NCBI RefSeq assembly: GCF_015561195.1
Contig: NZ_JADMSU010000002.1
Coordinates: 124,001 to 188,000, forward strand
Source: Collinsella aerofaciens
GTDB taxonomy: Bacteria > Actinomycetota > Coriobacteriia > Coriobacteriales > Coriobacteriaceae
Direction: 5' to 3'
DNA: 64,000 bases
A program made the translations under genes and the position numbers. The notes under the pieces were generated by a model that saw only the letters and a program-made list of their open reading frames with translations, was not told the origin of the DNA and made no database searches. Of the stretch, positions 48,152 through 55,046 are shown piece after piece. The first letter of the stretch is position 1, and the number at the start of each line of letters is the position of its first letter.

Positions 48152-48706
48152 TCAACTACGGAAATCGTGACGAGCCGATACCGCTCGCAAGCCTCCTTCG
48201 GAATAGGTGCTGAGCAGTTCCTGGGCATGGGCGAACTCGGGTCCCCGCCTCCAACCGAGCAGGCGGTTGACCGCGAGATTTCCCTGAACGCTGTGGACAA
48301 AGAGCAGATAAGCGTCCTCACGCGAAAGCCCGGTCTTCTCCATAATCGAGGGAACCATCTGCTCTGTTCCGCACTCGATGACGCGCTGCGCCACGCGGGC
48401 GTACGCGTCGTCATCCGAGTAGAGCAGATAATAGTCATCGTTTGCCGGCGGGCGTTGGCAAAGGGCTCCCGACCCCGTCCCCTCGAGCGGAGGTGCCGCC
48501 GCCAGGGCCTCATCGATAAGCGCATCGAGCAGCGAAAACTTGTCCTCGTAATGCAGATAGAACGTACCGCGGTTGATATCCGCGCGACGGCAGATATCCG
48601 CCACCGTCATCTTTGCGAAGCCGACCTCGGCCAGCAGCGCAAAGAACGCCTCCCGTATGACCGAGAGCGTATAGCGTCGGCGACGATCGACCTTCCCCGC
48701 TTCCAT
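48152..48706 (-). CDS. TetR family regulator, divergent from the sirtuin operon
   Basis: A 184-residue regulator: HTH at residues 8-52 (TLSVIREAFFALLAEVGFAKMTVADI in part, then ADINRGTFYLHYEDKFSLLD) and a helical C-terminus with LSREDAYLLFVHSVQGNLAV. ATG 48706 follows GGAGGAG; the frame is open nine codons more. A perfect palindrome at 48810-48829 overlaps the promoter of the divergent sirtuin operon, so this protein is the probable repressor. Confidence 0.88.
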   Translation of the reverse strand: MEAGKVDRRRRYTLSVIREAFFALLAEVGFAKMTVADICRRADINRGTFYLHYEDKFSLLDALIDEALAAAPPLEGTGSGALCQRPPANDDYYLLYSDDDAYARVAQRVIECGTEQMVPSIMEKTGLSREDAYLLFVHSVQGNLAVNRLLGWRRGPEFAHAQELLSTYSEGGLRAVSARHDFRS

Positions 48707-48809
48707 GGCTCCTCCAATTGCAACGCTCAACAATGCCCAGCAAACGTTCGTTTATCGACAGCGCTTTGAAGCTGTTCATTGCTCTCGCATAAATCAACAT
48801 GGATACTTT

Positions 48810-48829
48810 TTATAGACACCTGTCTATAA
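48810..48829 (+). promoter_or_regulatory. TetR-type operator over the sirtuin-operon promoter
   Basis: TTATAGACA-CC-TGTCTATAA is a perfect 9-bp inverted repeat. TATAAT at 48825-48830 overlaps it and can serve as the -10 element. The first sirtuin gene starts 20 bp downstream. Confidence 0.75.
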
Positions 48830-48849
48830 TAGCCGAAAGAAGGTATCCA

Positions 48850-49815
48850 GTGACTCTGTACGAGCAGCTCGTTATCGAGCTCACCAACCGGTCGTTTTCC
48901 CATCAGGCAGCCTACCGCGGCGGTGGCACGCCCTACGACCTGAGTGACCGCGAGCCCAAGCCCTACGACCAGCAGATCAAGGACTTTGTCCGCATGGTCG
49001 AGGAGGCCGATTGCGTGCTTGTGGGCGGTGCCTCCGGTCTCTCCGCGGCGGGCGGCGGCGACTTCTACTACGAGGACAACGCGACCTATCGCAGGCATTT
49101 CGGCAAGTTCGCCGAGCGTTACGGTTTCAAGGGCGCTTTCGAGGGCTCATTCTACCGCTGGCCCACCGCCGAGGCGCGCTGGGGTTATCTTGCCACCTTC
49201 CTCGACACCACGCTCAACGCCCCGCTGCGCCAGCCCTACAAGGACCTCGACGCTATTCTTGCCGAGAAGGACTTCTTTGTGCTCACCACCAACCAGGACA
49301 CGCAGTTCGTAAAGATCTACCCCTGGGAGAAGGTGGCGGAGATCCAGGGTGATCACCGCTTCTTCCAGTGCTCCCGCTGCTGCACCGATGACGTATGGGA
49401 TGCGACCGAGCCCGTCTCCCGCATGATCGAGGCCATGGGAGACGACCTAGAGGTTCCGCCGCAGCTCGTGCCGCACTGCCCGCACTGCGGTGCCGAGGCG
49501 TTCCCTTGGGTTCGCGGTTACGGCAACTTTCTGCAAGGCGAGCTCTACGAGGAGCAGTACCGCAAGGTCTCCGATTGGCTCGACGCGCACGCAGATCAGA
49601 AGATACTTTTCCTTGAACTGGGCGTGGGCCGCATGACGCCTGCGTTTATCCAGGAGCCGTTCTGGGCTCTCACGGCGCAGTTGCCGCAGGCGAGCTACAT
49701 CGCCGTGAACAATCAGACGCAGTTTCTCCCCCGCACGATCGAGGACCGAGGCATGGCGATCCGCGCCGACATCGCCGACGTGCTCGCCGACGTTCGCAAG
49801 ACGCTGGGAAGGTAG
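48850..49815 (+). CDS. SIR2-like protein of SirTM type, operon gene 1
   Basis: A 321-residue sirtuin-fold protein that should bind NAD+. The NAD loop is VLVGGASGLSAAGG (about 57-70), TTNQD lies at 146-150, and the zinc site uses C174, C177 or C178, C210 and C213 (CSRC, CPHC). Classical deacetylases have HG at the catalytic point; here the matching motif is QGD (166-168), as in the SirTM class, whose known members ADP-ribosylate proteins. The end has LELGVGRMTPAFIQEPFW. GTG 48850 follows AGAAGG and lies beyond the operator, while an upstream ATG at 48799 would place the operator inside the gene. ADP-ribosyl transfer is inferred. Confidence 0.85.
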   Translation: MTLYEQLVIELTNRSFSHQAAYRGGGTPYDLSDREPKPYDQQIKDFVRMVEEADCVLVGGASGLSAAGGGDFYYEDNATYRRHFGKFAERYGFKGAFEGSFYRWPTAEARWGYLATFLDTTLNAPLRQPYKDLDAILAEKDFFVLTTNQDTQFVKIYPWEKVAEIQGDHRFFQCSRCCTDDVWDATEPVSRMIEAMGDDLEVPPQLVPHCPHCGAEAFPWVRGYGNFLQGELYEEQYRKVSDWLDAHADQKILFLELGVGRMTPAFIQEPFWALTAQLPQASYIAVNNQTQFLPRTIEDRGMAIRADIADVLADVRKTLGR

Positions 49816-49818
49816 CGC

Positions 49819-50517
49819 ATGGAAGCGGCAAAAGCGGCTCGCATCGGCCGGGCGCTTGCCGAGGCGGATCTGATCGTCATCGGCGCCAGCAACGGGCTCG
49901 ACATGGCGGAGGGGCTCAACCTCTTCCGCGCCGATGATCATTTTTGGGAGGCGTACGGGGACCTCGCCCAGGCCGACGTCATCAGCTGCATACTGCAGGG
50001 GCTCGCCTCCCCAGATGCAAACGTACGACGTCGATGGGCCGAGCGATTCCATCAAAAGGAGCATCTCGAATATGAGCCCAGCCCGCTCATGAACACGCTG
50101 CGGCGTCTTACGGAGCATGTGGACTCTTTCGTGATCACCTGCAATATCGACGGGCATTTTGCTCGCGCAGGGTTCGACGAGAACCGCGTGCTCGAGACGG
50201 AGGGGAGCACGCGCACGTCGATCGACGAGCTGCGTCTCGCTCATCCAGACGCCATCGCCGCGGCCCAGCTCGAAGAGCTTGCGCGCCTTGTGCGAACCCA
50301 TCGCAACGACAGGGTTGCCATCCTCGAGCTTGGCGTGGGGCTGCACAACGGCGTCATAAAGCGCATGCTCGCTCAGATCGCAAACACCTGCGAGCACACC
50401 ACCTATATCGTGTTCAACTACAACCAGGCCATGGCGCCCGATGCTTCACGTGAGACCATTCTCGTTGATGGCGATATGGCACCGGCTTTTGAGGAGGTCG
50501 TTCGATGCCGTCTCTAG
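49819..50517 (+). CDS. SIR2-like protein lacking the zinc module, operon gene 2
   Basis: A 232-residue protein starting three bases after the first sirtuin gene. The Rossmann part is recognisable (LIVIGASNGLDMAEGLN at 18-34; TCNID at 107-111; LELGVGLHNGVIKRM), but the cysteine pairs and the intervening domain are missing, and the catalytic point reads TEG (127-129). It is therefore shorter than its neighbours by about 50-90 residues. It may be a non-catalytic partner or a degenerate copy kept in frame. Its end overlaps the next start by 13 bp, which argues for continued translation. Confidence 0.75.
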   Translation: MEAAKAARIGRALAEADLIVIGASNGLDMAEGLNLFRADDHFWEAYGDLAQADVISCILQGLASPDANVRRRWAERFHQKEHLEYEPSPLMNTLRRLTEHVDSFVITCNIDGHFARAGFDENRVLETEGSTRTSIDELRLAHPDAIAAAQLEELARLVRTHRNDRVAILELGVGLHNGVIKRMLAQIANTCEHTTYIVFNYNQAMAPDASRETILVDGDMAPAFEEVVRCRL

Positions 50518-51353
50518 AAAGAGCAGCAGATAGGCTTCGAAGCCTTATTGCCGATGCCGACACCATCGTCGTCGGCATCGGCTCGGGCATGTCGAGCGCC
50601 GCCGGGTTCAACCATTACAACCACGCGGGCATGGCGCGCGCCGGAATGGATGACTGGCAGCAGGCATTTGGCTTTAAGAGCCTTTTCGACGGCTTCTACC
50701 ACCTCTACCCCAGCCTCGAGCAGCAATGGGCCTACTACGCGCGATACATCGATTTCATGCTGCGCGAGCCGGCCTCTCAGCCCTATCTCGACCTGCGTTC
50801 CCTCATCGGCCACAAGGACTACTTTATCCTGAGCACCAACGTGGACACCCAGGTCGAGAAGACGTTTCCCGCCGAGAGAGTCTGCAACTACCAGGGAAGC
50901 TTCGCGCATCTTCAGTGCAGGCAGCCATGCTGCGATGAGCTCTTTGACGCGAGCCCCTACGTTGAGCGCATGCTCGCCGGCATGACGGGGTTCGAGATTC
51001 GCAGCGAGGATATTCCCCGATGCCCGCACTGCGGCTGGCAGCTTGTGCCGTGGGTGCGCGACGACACGTTTTTGCAGGGTAAGGCATGGCGCGAGAGTCT
51101 CGAACGATACGAGCGCTTTGTGAGCGAGCGCGGCAATGGCCGCGTGCTGTTGCTGGAGCTCGGCGTGGGCGAAATGACCCCTGGCATCATCACGCTCCCG
51201 TTCTGGAGCATGACCGCAAAGCTGCCGGATGCGCACCTGTTGAGCGTCAACATCTCGAACGGCTCGGCTCCGCTGCAGCTCGGAAGCAAGGCAGAGGCAA
51301 TTCAGGCCGATTTGGGCGCGCTGCTCTCGGCGGCACAGCAACGCGACGGGTAG
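50505..51353 (+). CDS. SIR2-like protein of SirTM type, operon gene 3
   Basis: A 282-residue sirtuin-fold protein, about as long as known SirTM members. The NAD loop is IVVGIGSGMSSAAGF (21-35), STNVD lies at 110-114, and QG takes the catalytic-His position (130-131). A zinc site is formed by C138, C142 or C143, C173 and C176 (CPHC). The end LELGVGEMTPGIITLPFW matches gene 1. It overlaps gene 2 and so is coupled to it. The set probably modifies proteins using NAD+; targets are unknown, and no macrodomain or GcvH-L gene lies nearby. Confidence 0.87.
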   Translation: MPSLERAADRLRSLIADADTIVVGIGSGMSSAAGFNHYNHAGMARAGMDDWQQAFGFKSLFDGFYHLYPSLEQQWAYYARYIDFMLREPASQPYLDLRSLIGHKDYFILSTNVDTQVEKTFPAERVCNYQGSFAHLQCRQPCCDELFDASPYVERMLAGMTGFEIRSEDIPRCPHCGWQLVPWVRDDTFLQGKAWRESLERYERFVSERGNGRVLLLELGVGEMTPGIITLPFWSMTAKLPDAHLLSVNISNGSAPLQLGSKAEAIQADLGALLSAAQQRDG

Positions 51354-51364
51354 CGCGGCGAGGC

Positions 51365-52129
51365 TTAAGCCTCTTTGTTAGTCGTTTTGAGATATTCCTC
51401 ATCACCCACAGGCTCCAACCACTCGTTGGAGGTCTCCTCGCCCGGAACCTCCAACGCGAGATGCGAGAACCAGCTGTCGGGCGCGGCGCCGTGCCAGTGC
51501 TTCACCCCCGGGGCGATGTTGACCACGTCGCCGGGGCGCAGCTCCTGTGCCGGCTTGCCCCACTCCTGGTAAAACCCTCGGCCAGCCACGCAGACGAGGA
51601 TCTGTCCGCCACCGCTTTTGGCGTGATGGATATGCCAGTTGTTGCGGCAGCCGGGCTCAAACGTCACGTTGTAGACGCCGACCTGCTCGGTGGAAAGGGG
51701 CACGAGGTAGCTTTGACCGATAAAGAACTTCGCGAAGGCGTCGTTGGGGGCACCGATGGGGAAAACCATCTCGTTTTGGTGCTGAGCCTTTGCGTCGGCG
51801 GCATCGTCGTCCGCCCAGGCCTCCTTCGCCATGCGGAAGGCAGCCCACGCCTTGGGCCAACCCGCATAAAACGCTGTATGCGTAAGGATCTCCGCTATCT
51901 CCGCCTTGGTCACGCCGTTGTTCTTTGCGGACGTCAGGTGATATTTGAACGAAGAGTCCGTCAGCCCCTGCGACATCAGGGCAACCAACGTCACCACGCT
52001 GCGGTCGCGCAGGGAGAGCTCGCTCTCTCGGCTCCACACCTCGCCGAACAGCACGTCGTCGTTGAGCTGTGCGAATTTGGGAGCGAACTCCCCCAGGGCG
52101 TCTCTGCCTGCCGTCTGTTTAACTGCCAT
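51365..52129 (-). CDS. Carboxymuconolactone decarboxylase-cupin fusion protein
   Basis: A 254-residue protein. Residues 10-110 form an AhpD/CMD-like helical domain (LSLRDRSVVTLVALMSQG; KNNGVTKAEIAEILTHTAFYAGWPKA in part), but the CxxC of AhpD peroxidases is absent. Residues 135-245 form a cupin with metal ligands in NNWHIHHAKSGGGQ and VKHWHGA. Such fusions are frequent next to flavodoxins and reductases in anaerobes, and their reaction is unclear. ATG 52129 follows AGGAGG. It is convergent with the sirtuin operon and behind the flavodoxin-type gene. Confidence 0.88.
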   Translation of the reverse strand: MAVKQTAGRDALGEFAPKFAQLNDDVLFGEVWSRESELSLRDRSVVTLVALMSQGLTDSSFKYHLTSAKNNGVTKAEIAEILTHTAFYAGWPKAWAAFRMAKEAWADDDAADAKAQHQNEMVFPIGAPNDAFAKFFIGQSYLVPLSTEQVGVYNVTFEPGCRNNWHIHHAKSGGGQILVCVAGRGFYQEWGKPAQELRPGDVVNIAPGVKHWHGAAPDSWFSHLALEVPGEETSNEWLEPVGDEEYLKTTNKEA

Positions 52130-52193
52130 GATCGATTTCCTCCTGTCGATGGTATTAGGCACAAATCTGCTTCCGCGCTGCCAAGCAGTCCGG

Positions 52194-52733
52194 CTAGATT
52201 CCCATGCTCATTCGTCGCGCCTGCTCCAGAGCGGGATGCCCGGCAATTTCGCCCACGCCGCTCACGCCGCCGGCGAATACCGTTCCAGCGAGCGTGCAGC
52301 GGGAGAAACAGTCAACCCATCCCTGCACTGCCTTTTTCGCGCCGTCGAAGGTCGAGCGCCCGTTCTCCGCCGCCGTCGCCAACAGATATGCCTCGGTGAA
52401 TGCATAATCGGAGCCAAAAAGCGGGTTGGCGCGGTCCAGCATGGTCTTGAGCTGACCACAAACGCTGTAGTAATAGACGGGCGTTGCGAACACCAGAACA
52501 TCGGCGTCGTGCATCTTGGCGGCAATTTCCACGGCATCGTCTTGGATGACGCAACGCCCCAGCTTTAAGCAGGCAAGGCAGCCCCTGCAGAAGCCCATTT
52601 GCTTCATGCGCAGACGCACGGTCTCAACGCTGTGACCTGCCTCCCGCGCGCCGTTGGCGAAAGCCTCCGCCAGCGTCTCCGAATTGCCATTCTTTCGTGG
52701 ACTTGAAGAAACTATCAAAACCGTTTTGCCCAT
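52194..52733 (-). CDS. Flavodoxin-fold NAD(P)H-dependent FMN reductase family protein
   Basis: A 179-residue protein with the FMN-binding motif SSSPRKNGNSETLAEAF at residues 9-25 and a cysteine pair CRGCLACLKLGRC that may hold a metal or cluster. ATPVYYYSVCGQLKTMLDR is the usual second flavin motif. ATG 52733 is placed by the AAGGGGTG upstream; an open frame continues 30 codons further. It is divergent from the MerR gene and precedes the CMD-cupin gene, so all three form a probable redox-stress unit. Confidence 0.88.
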   Translation of the reverse strand: MGKTVLIVSSSPRKNGNSETLAEAFANGAREAGHSVETVRLRMKQMGFCRGCLACLKLGRCVIQDDAVEIAAKMHDADVLVFATPVYYYSVCGQLKTMLDRANPLFGSDYAFTEAYLLATAAENGRSTFDGAKKAVQGWVDCFSRCTLAGTVFAGGVSGVGEIAGHPALEQARRMSMGI

Positions 52734-52784
52734 TACGGAACACCCCTTGCGCTCCCGATTTACATTGACGAGAATGAAGGTAAT

Positions 52785-52804
52785 ACCTAAACCTGACTTT
52801 AGGT
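52785..52804. promoter_or_regulatory. MerR-type operator (ACCTAAA-N6-TTTAGGT)
   Basis: A perfect 7-bp inverted repeat in the divergent flavodoxin/MerR region. On the minus strand TTGACC (52807-52802) and TACCTT (52782-52777) are 19 bp apart, the long spacer that MerR activators need. Confidence 0.6.
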
Positions 52805-52838
52805 CAAGGAATGAATTCGACATTGTTTCGGAGGAGCC

Positions 52839-53279
52839 ATGTACACAATCGGACAGGTGGCGGAAATGTTCGGTTTGCCCGCTTCAACGCTGCGATATTA
52901 CGACAAGCAGGGATTGTTCCCGGGATTGGAGCGGGCGTCCGGCATTCGCCGATTTGGCGACAAGGAACTCGAGGCGCTTCGAGTCATCGAATGCCTAAAG
53001 AAGGCGGGGATGGAGATCAGGGATATCCGGCTGTTCATGGAATGGTGCGCGGAGGGCCCATCAACATACCCCCAGCGCAAGGCCATGTTCGAGGAGCGGA
53101 AGGCCCACATGGAATCGGAGATCGCGAACATGAACCGTGCGCTCGATATGCTGAAGTTCAAATGCTGGTACTACGAGCAGCTGAATCAAGGCGACAACGA
53201 GGCCGAGCTGAGGGCCATGATTCCCGACGGCTTGCCGAAAGAGATCAAAAAGGCCTACAAAAACGCTCACGCTCGGTAG
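52839..53279 (+). CDS. MerR family transcriptional regulator
   Basis: A 146-residue MerR regulator: N-terminal winged helix (YTIGQVAEMFGLPASTLRYYDK, in part) followed by FGDKELEALRVIECLKKAGM and a dimerising coiled coil (about 85-120). No cysteine-rich metal site at the C-terminus, so an organic or redox effector is likely. The start ATG follows GGAGG-like sequence. It is divergent from the flavodoxin gene, with a fitting operator between them, and precedes a nitroreductase. Confidence 0.9.
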   Translation: MYTIGQVAEMFGLPASTLRYYDKQGLFPGLERASGIRRFGDKELEALRVIECLKKAGMEIRDIRLFMEWCAEGPSTYPQRKAMFEERKAHMESEIANMNRALDMLKFKCWYYEQLNQGDNEAELRAMIPDGLPKEIKKAYKNAHAR

Positions 53280-53524
53280 CGCTGTCCGAGGTCCCACTAT
53301 TCCCAAATTTAGCTATTCTTGCGCACGCTATCACGCGTTGGTTTCTTCTGCCCACCTAATTACCTTTCAGTAACTAGGCGATAGATTAGTGCGTTCTTTT
53401 CGCTTCCTTTTTTATGCGCGAACCTGTGGATGCGCAGATAAATGCACAAAAAACCGAAAAGGGAAATTCGGCAATACCGGAGACGCGTACGCCGCAGCCC
53501 GCAATGCTGAAAGGAAATGAAAAC

Positions 53525-54106
53525 ATGGATATGATGGAGATCATTAAGGGATGCCGTTCGGTGCGCAAGTACACAAGCGAGCAGATTGCCCGCGAAGACC
53601 TGGAGCGCATCGTTGAGGCGGGAATCTACTCGCCCAATGCCGGCGGCGCCCAGCGAAGCATGGTGGTGGCATTGCACGACGCCGCCCTGGCAGAGAAGGT
53701 GGGCAAGCTGAACATGGCTCGCTTCGACAGAGGCAATTTGATCGGCAGCCGCGTCAGCTCCGAGCAGCCAAGCGTCATCGACGACCCCTCCATCAAGAAC
53801 GGCTTCTATGGCGCCCCGACCGCCGTCTGCGTGTTCTGTCAAAAGGATTTCGCCTTCAGCGTCCCTGACGCCTTTGTGATCGCGCAGGCCATGGCGCTAG
53901 AGGCTCACGGCCTGGGAATCTCCAGCTGCATCGTCAGCCGTGGCGAGCAGACGTTTGTCTCCGAAGAAGGCAAAAGCCTTCTGACTGCGTGGGGCGTTCC
54001 CGACAATTACATTTGTCGCGCTTTCCTTGCTTTGGGACACTGCAAAGGACCATACCCGCAGGCAAAACCCCGTAGAAAGGGACGCGTAAAAATCGTTGAG
54101 GCATAG
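53525..54106 (+). CDS. Nitroreductase family protein
   Basis: A 193-residue flavin enzyme of the nitroreductase fold. The start MEIIKGCRSVRKYTSEQI, then GIYSPNAGGAQRSMVVALHD, and later MALEAHGLGISSCIV are family motifs. ATG 53525 follows GAAAGGAAATG; the longer frame upstream is implausible. Members reduce nitro compounds, quinones or other acceptors with NAD(P)H. It lies behind the MerR gene and may share its regulation, with a 245-bp gap. Confidence 0.88.
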   Translation: MDMMEIIKGCRSVRKYTSEQIAREDLERIVEAGIYSPNAGGAQRSMVVALHDAALAEKVGKLNMARFDRGNLIGSRVSSEQPSVIDDPSIKNGFYGAPTAVCVFCQKDFAFSVPDAFVIAQAMALEAHGLGISSCIVSRGEQTFVSEEGKSLLTAWGVPDNYICRAFLALGHCKGPYPQAKPRRKGRVKIVEA

Positions 54107-54131
54107 CCGCACGCCTAGGGATAACCCGATC

Positions 54132-54362
54132 AAGAAGATTGCATGCGCGATTACGGACGCAGAGTGCATCGTCGCTGGTGCGGTCGCGGGTTTCAACTAT
54201 GCGGGAGAGCGTTTCGAGAAATGATACAAGCCTTGGGAGGACAAGTGCGGCGTCCACTATTAGTTGGGTGCGGAATACGACACACAGGGAATTATCAAGT
54301 ACCCCTTCTAGCGGATAACCAGCAAGAACCCCGAGGAGCGCATCCCGGTCGCACCATGTCAG
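54132..54362 (+). pseudogene. Decayed SirTM-type sirtuin gene
   Basis: One frame reads ITDAECIVAGAVAGFNYAGERFEK, shown in part, then a stop, YKPWEDKCGVHY, a stop, LGAEYDTQGIIKYPF, a stop and RITSKNPEERIPV. The first part is the sirtuin NAD-loop region (GFNYAGERFEK matches GF.YSGERFEK in SirTM proteins). The second matches the end motif LELGVG.NTPGIIKYPFW. The middle, with zinc and catalytic motifs, is deleted and three stops interrupt the rest. It lies 2.8 kb behind the intact sirtuin operon. Confidence 0.6.
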
Positions 54363-54389
54363 CAGCGATATCAACATACATTTGCGCGT

Positions 54390-54510
54390 GCTACAATACG
54401 GGCACCAGAGATGAAAACACAGTCCCCGTCGGGTAGTCGTGGGCGTGCGCTAGTCCGCATCAGTAACCTGCCTCCTTGGTTGTCCCTTCTCTGCATGGTC
54501 ATCTACATAA
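54390..54510 (+). promoter_or_regulatory. Possible structured leader (yjdF-type riboswitch candidate)
   Basis: About 120 nt between the sirtuin remnant and the DUF2992 gene. Pieces such as AGAGATGAAAACACAGTCCC, a CCCGTCGGG hairpin, GTGCG-loop-CGCAT and CAGTAACCTGCCTCC look structured. DUF2992/yjdF genes in other bacteria are often preceded by the yjdF RNA, which binds azaaromatic compounds. The call rests on the neighbour gene and loose structure only. Confidence 0.35.
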
Positions 54511-54524
54511 AGGAGGAACCAACC

Positions 54525-54944
54525 ATGCAGATCAGCGTGTCGTCCACCCTGACCGTATATCACGACGGGCAATTCTGGGTCGGGCTGGCGGAGCACGTCG
54601 AGGACGGAAGGTACGGCGTCGCCCGCATCGTCTTCGGCGCAGAACCGTCCGATGAGGAGATTCAGAAATTCGTTACAAGCAAATGGGAGAAGTTCTCATT
54701 CTTCGGTGGCGAACCGGCTGAGGCAAGCAAGCCCGCGAAGAACCCCAAGCGGCGCGCCCGCGAGGCGTCGAGGGCCCTTAAGCAGCCGGCAATGGGCACC
54801 AAGGCGCAGCAGGCGCTCGCGAGTCGGCGGGAGGCAATGAAACGGGAGTCGGTCCGTGCAAGAAGCCAGCGCCGCGCGGACGAGGCGAAGGCGCGCTTCG
54901 AGCAGCGGAAGCTGAAGCGCAAGCAGAAGCATCGCGGGCATTGA
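54525..54944 (+). CDS. YjdF/DUF2992 family protein
   Basis: A 139-residue protein. Residues 1-60 form a small beta domain (SSTLTVYHDGQFWVGLAEHV, ARIVFGAEPSDEEIQKFV), and residues 70-139 are highly basic (many KRR, QKHRGH), suggesting RNA or nucleic-acid contact. It matches the plan of the DUF2992 (YjdF) family, whose function is not established. ATG 54525 follows AGGAGG. The long leader may contain a regulatory RNA. Confidence 0.82.
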   Translation: MQISVSSTLTVYHDGQFWVGLAEHVEDGRYGVARIVFGAEPSDEEIQKFVTSKWEKFSFFGGEPAEASKPAKNPKRRAREASRALKQPAMGTKAQQALASRREAMKRESVRARSQRRADEAKARFEQRKLKRKQKHRGH

Positions 54945-55046
54945 TCGCCATTTGAAGCAAGCCTTTTACGGAAGCGGTGTCGGCTCCACTCGAAACCGAC
55001 ACCGCCATCTATTGCACCGCTCGTCAACAGCCGATCTCCATCTCGC

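Noticed and set aside
48850-54106. Search for a macrodomain, GcvH-L or lipoate ligase near the sirtuins
   Set aside because: None of the neighbouring proteins shows macrodomain or lipoyl-domain motifs; the neighbours are redox enzymes and regulators.
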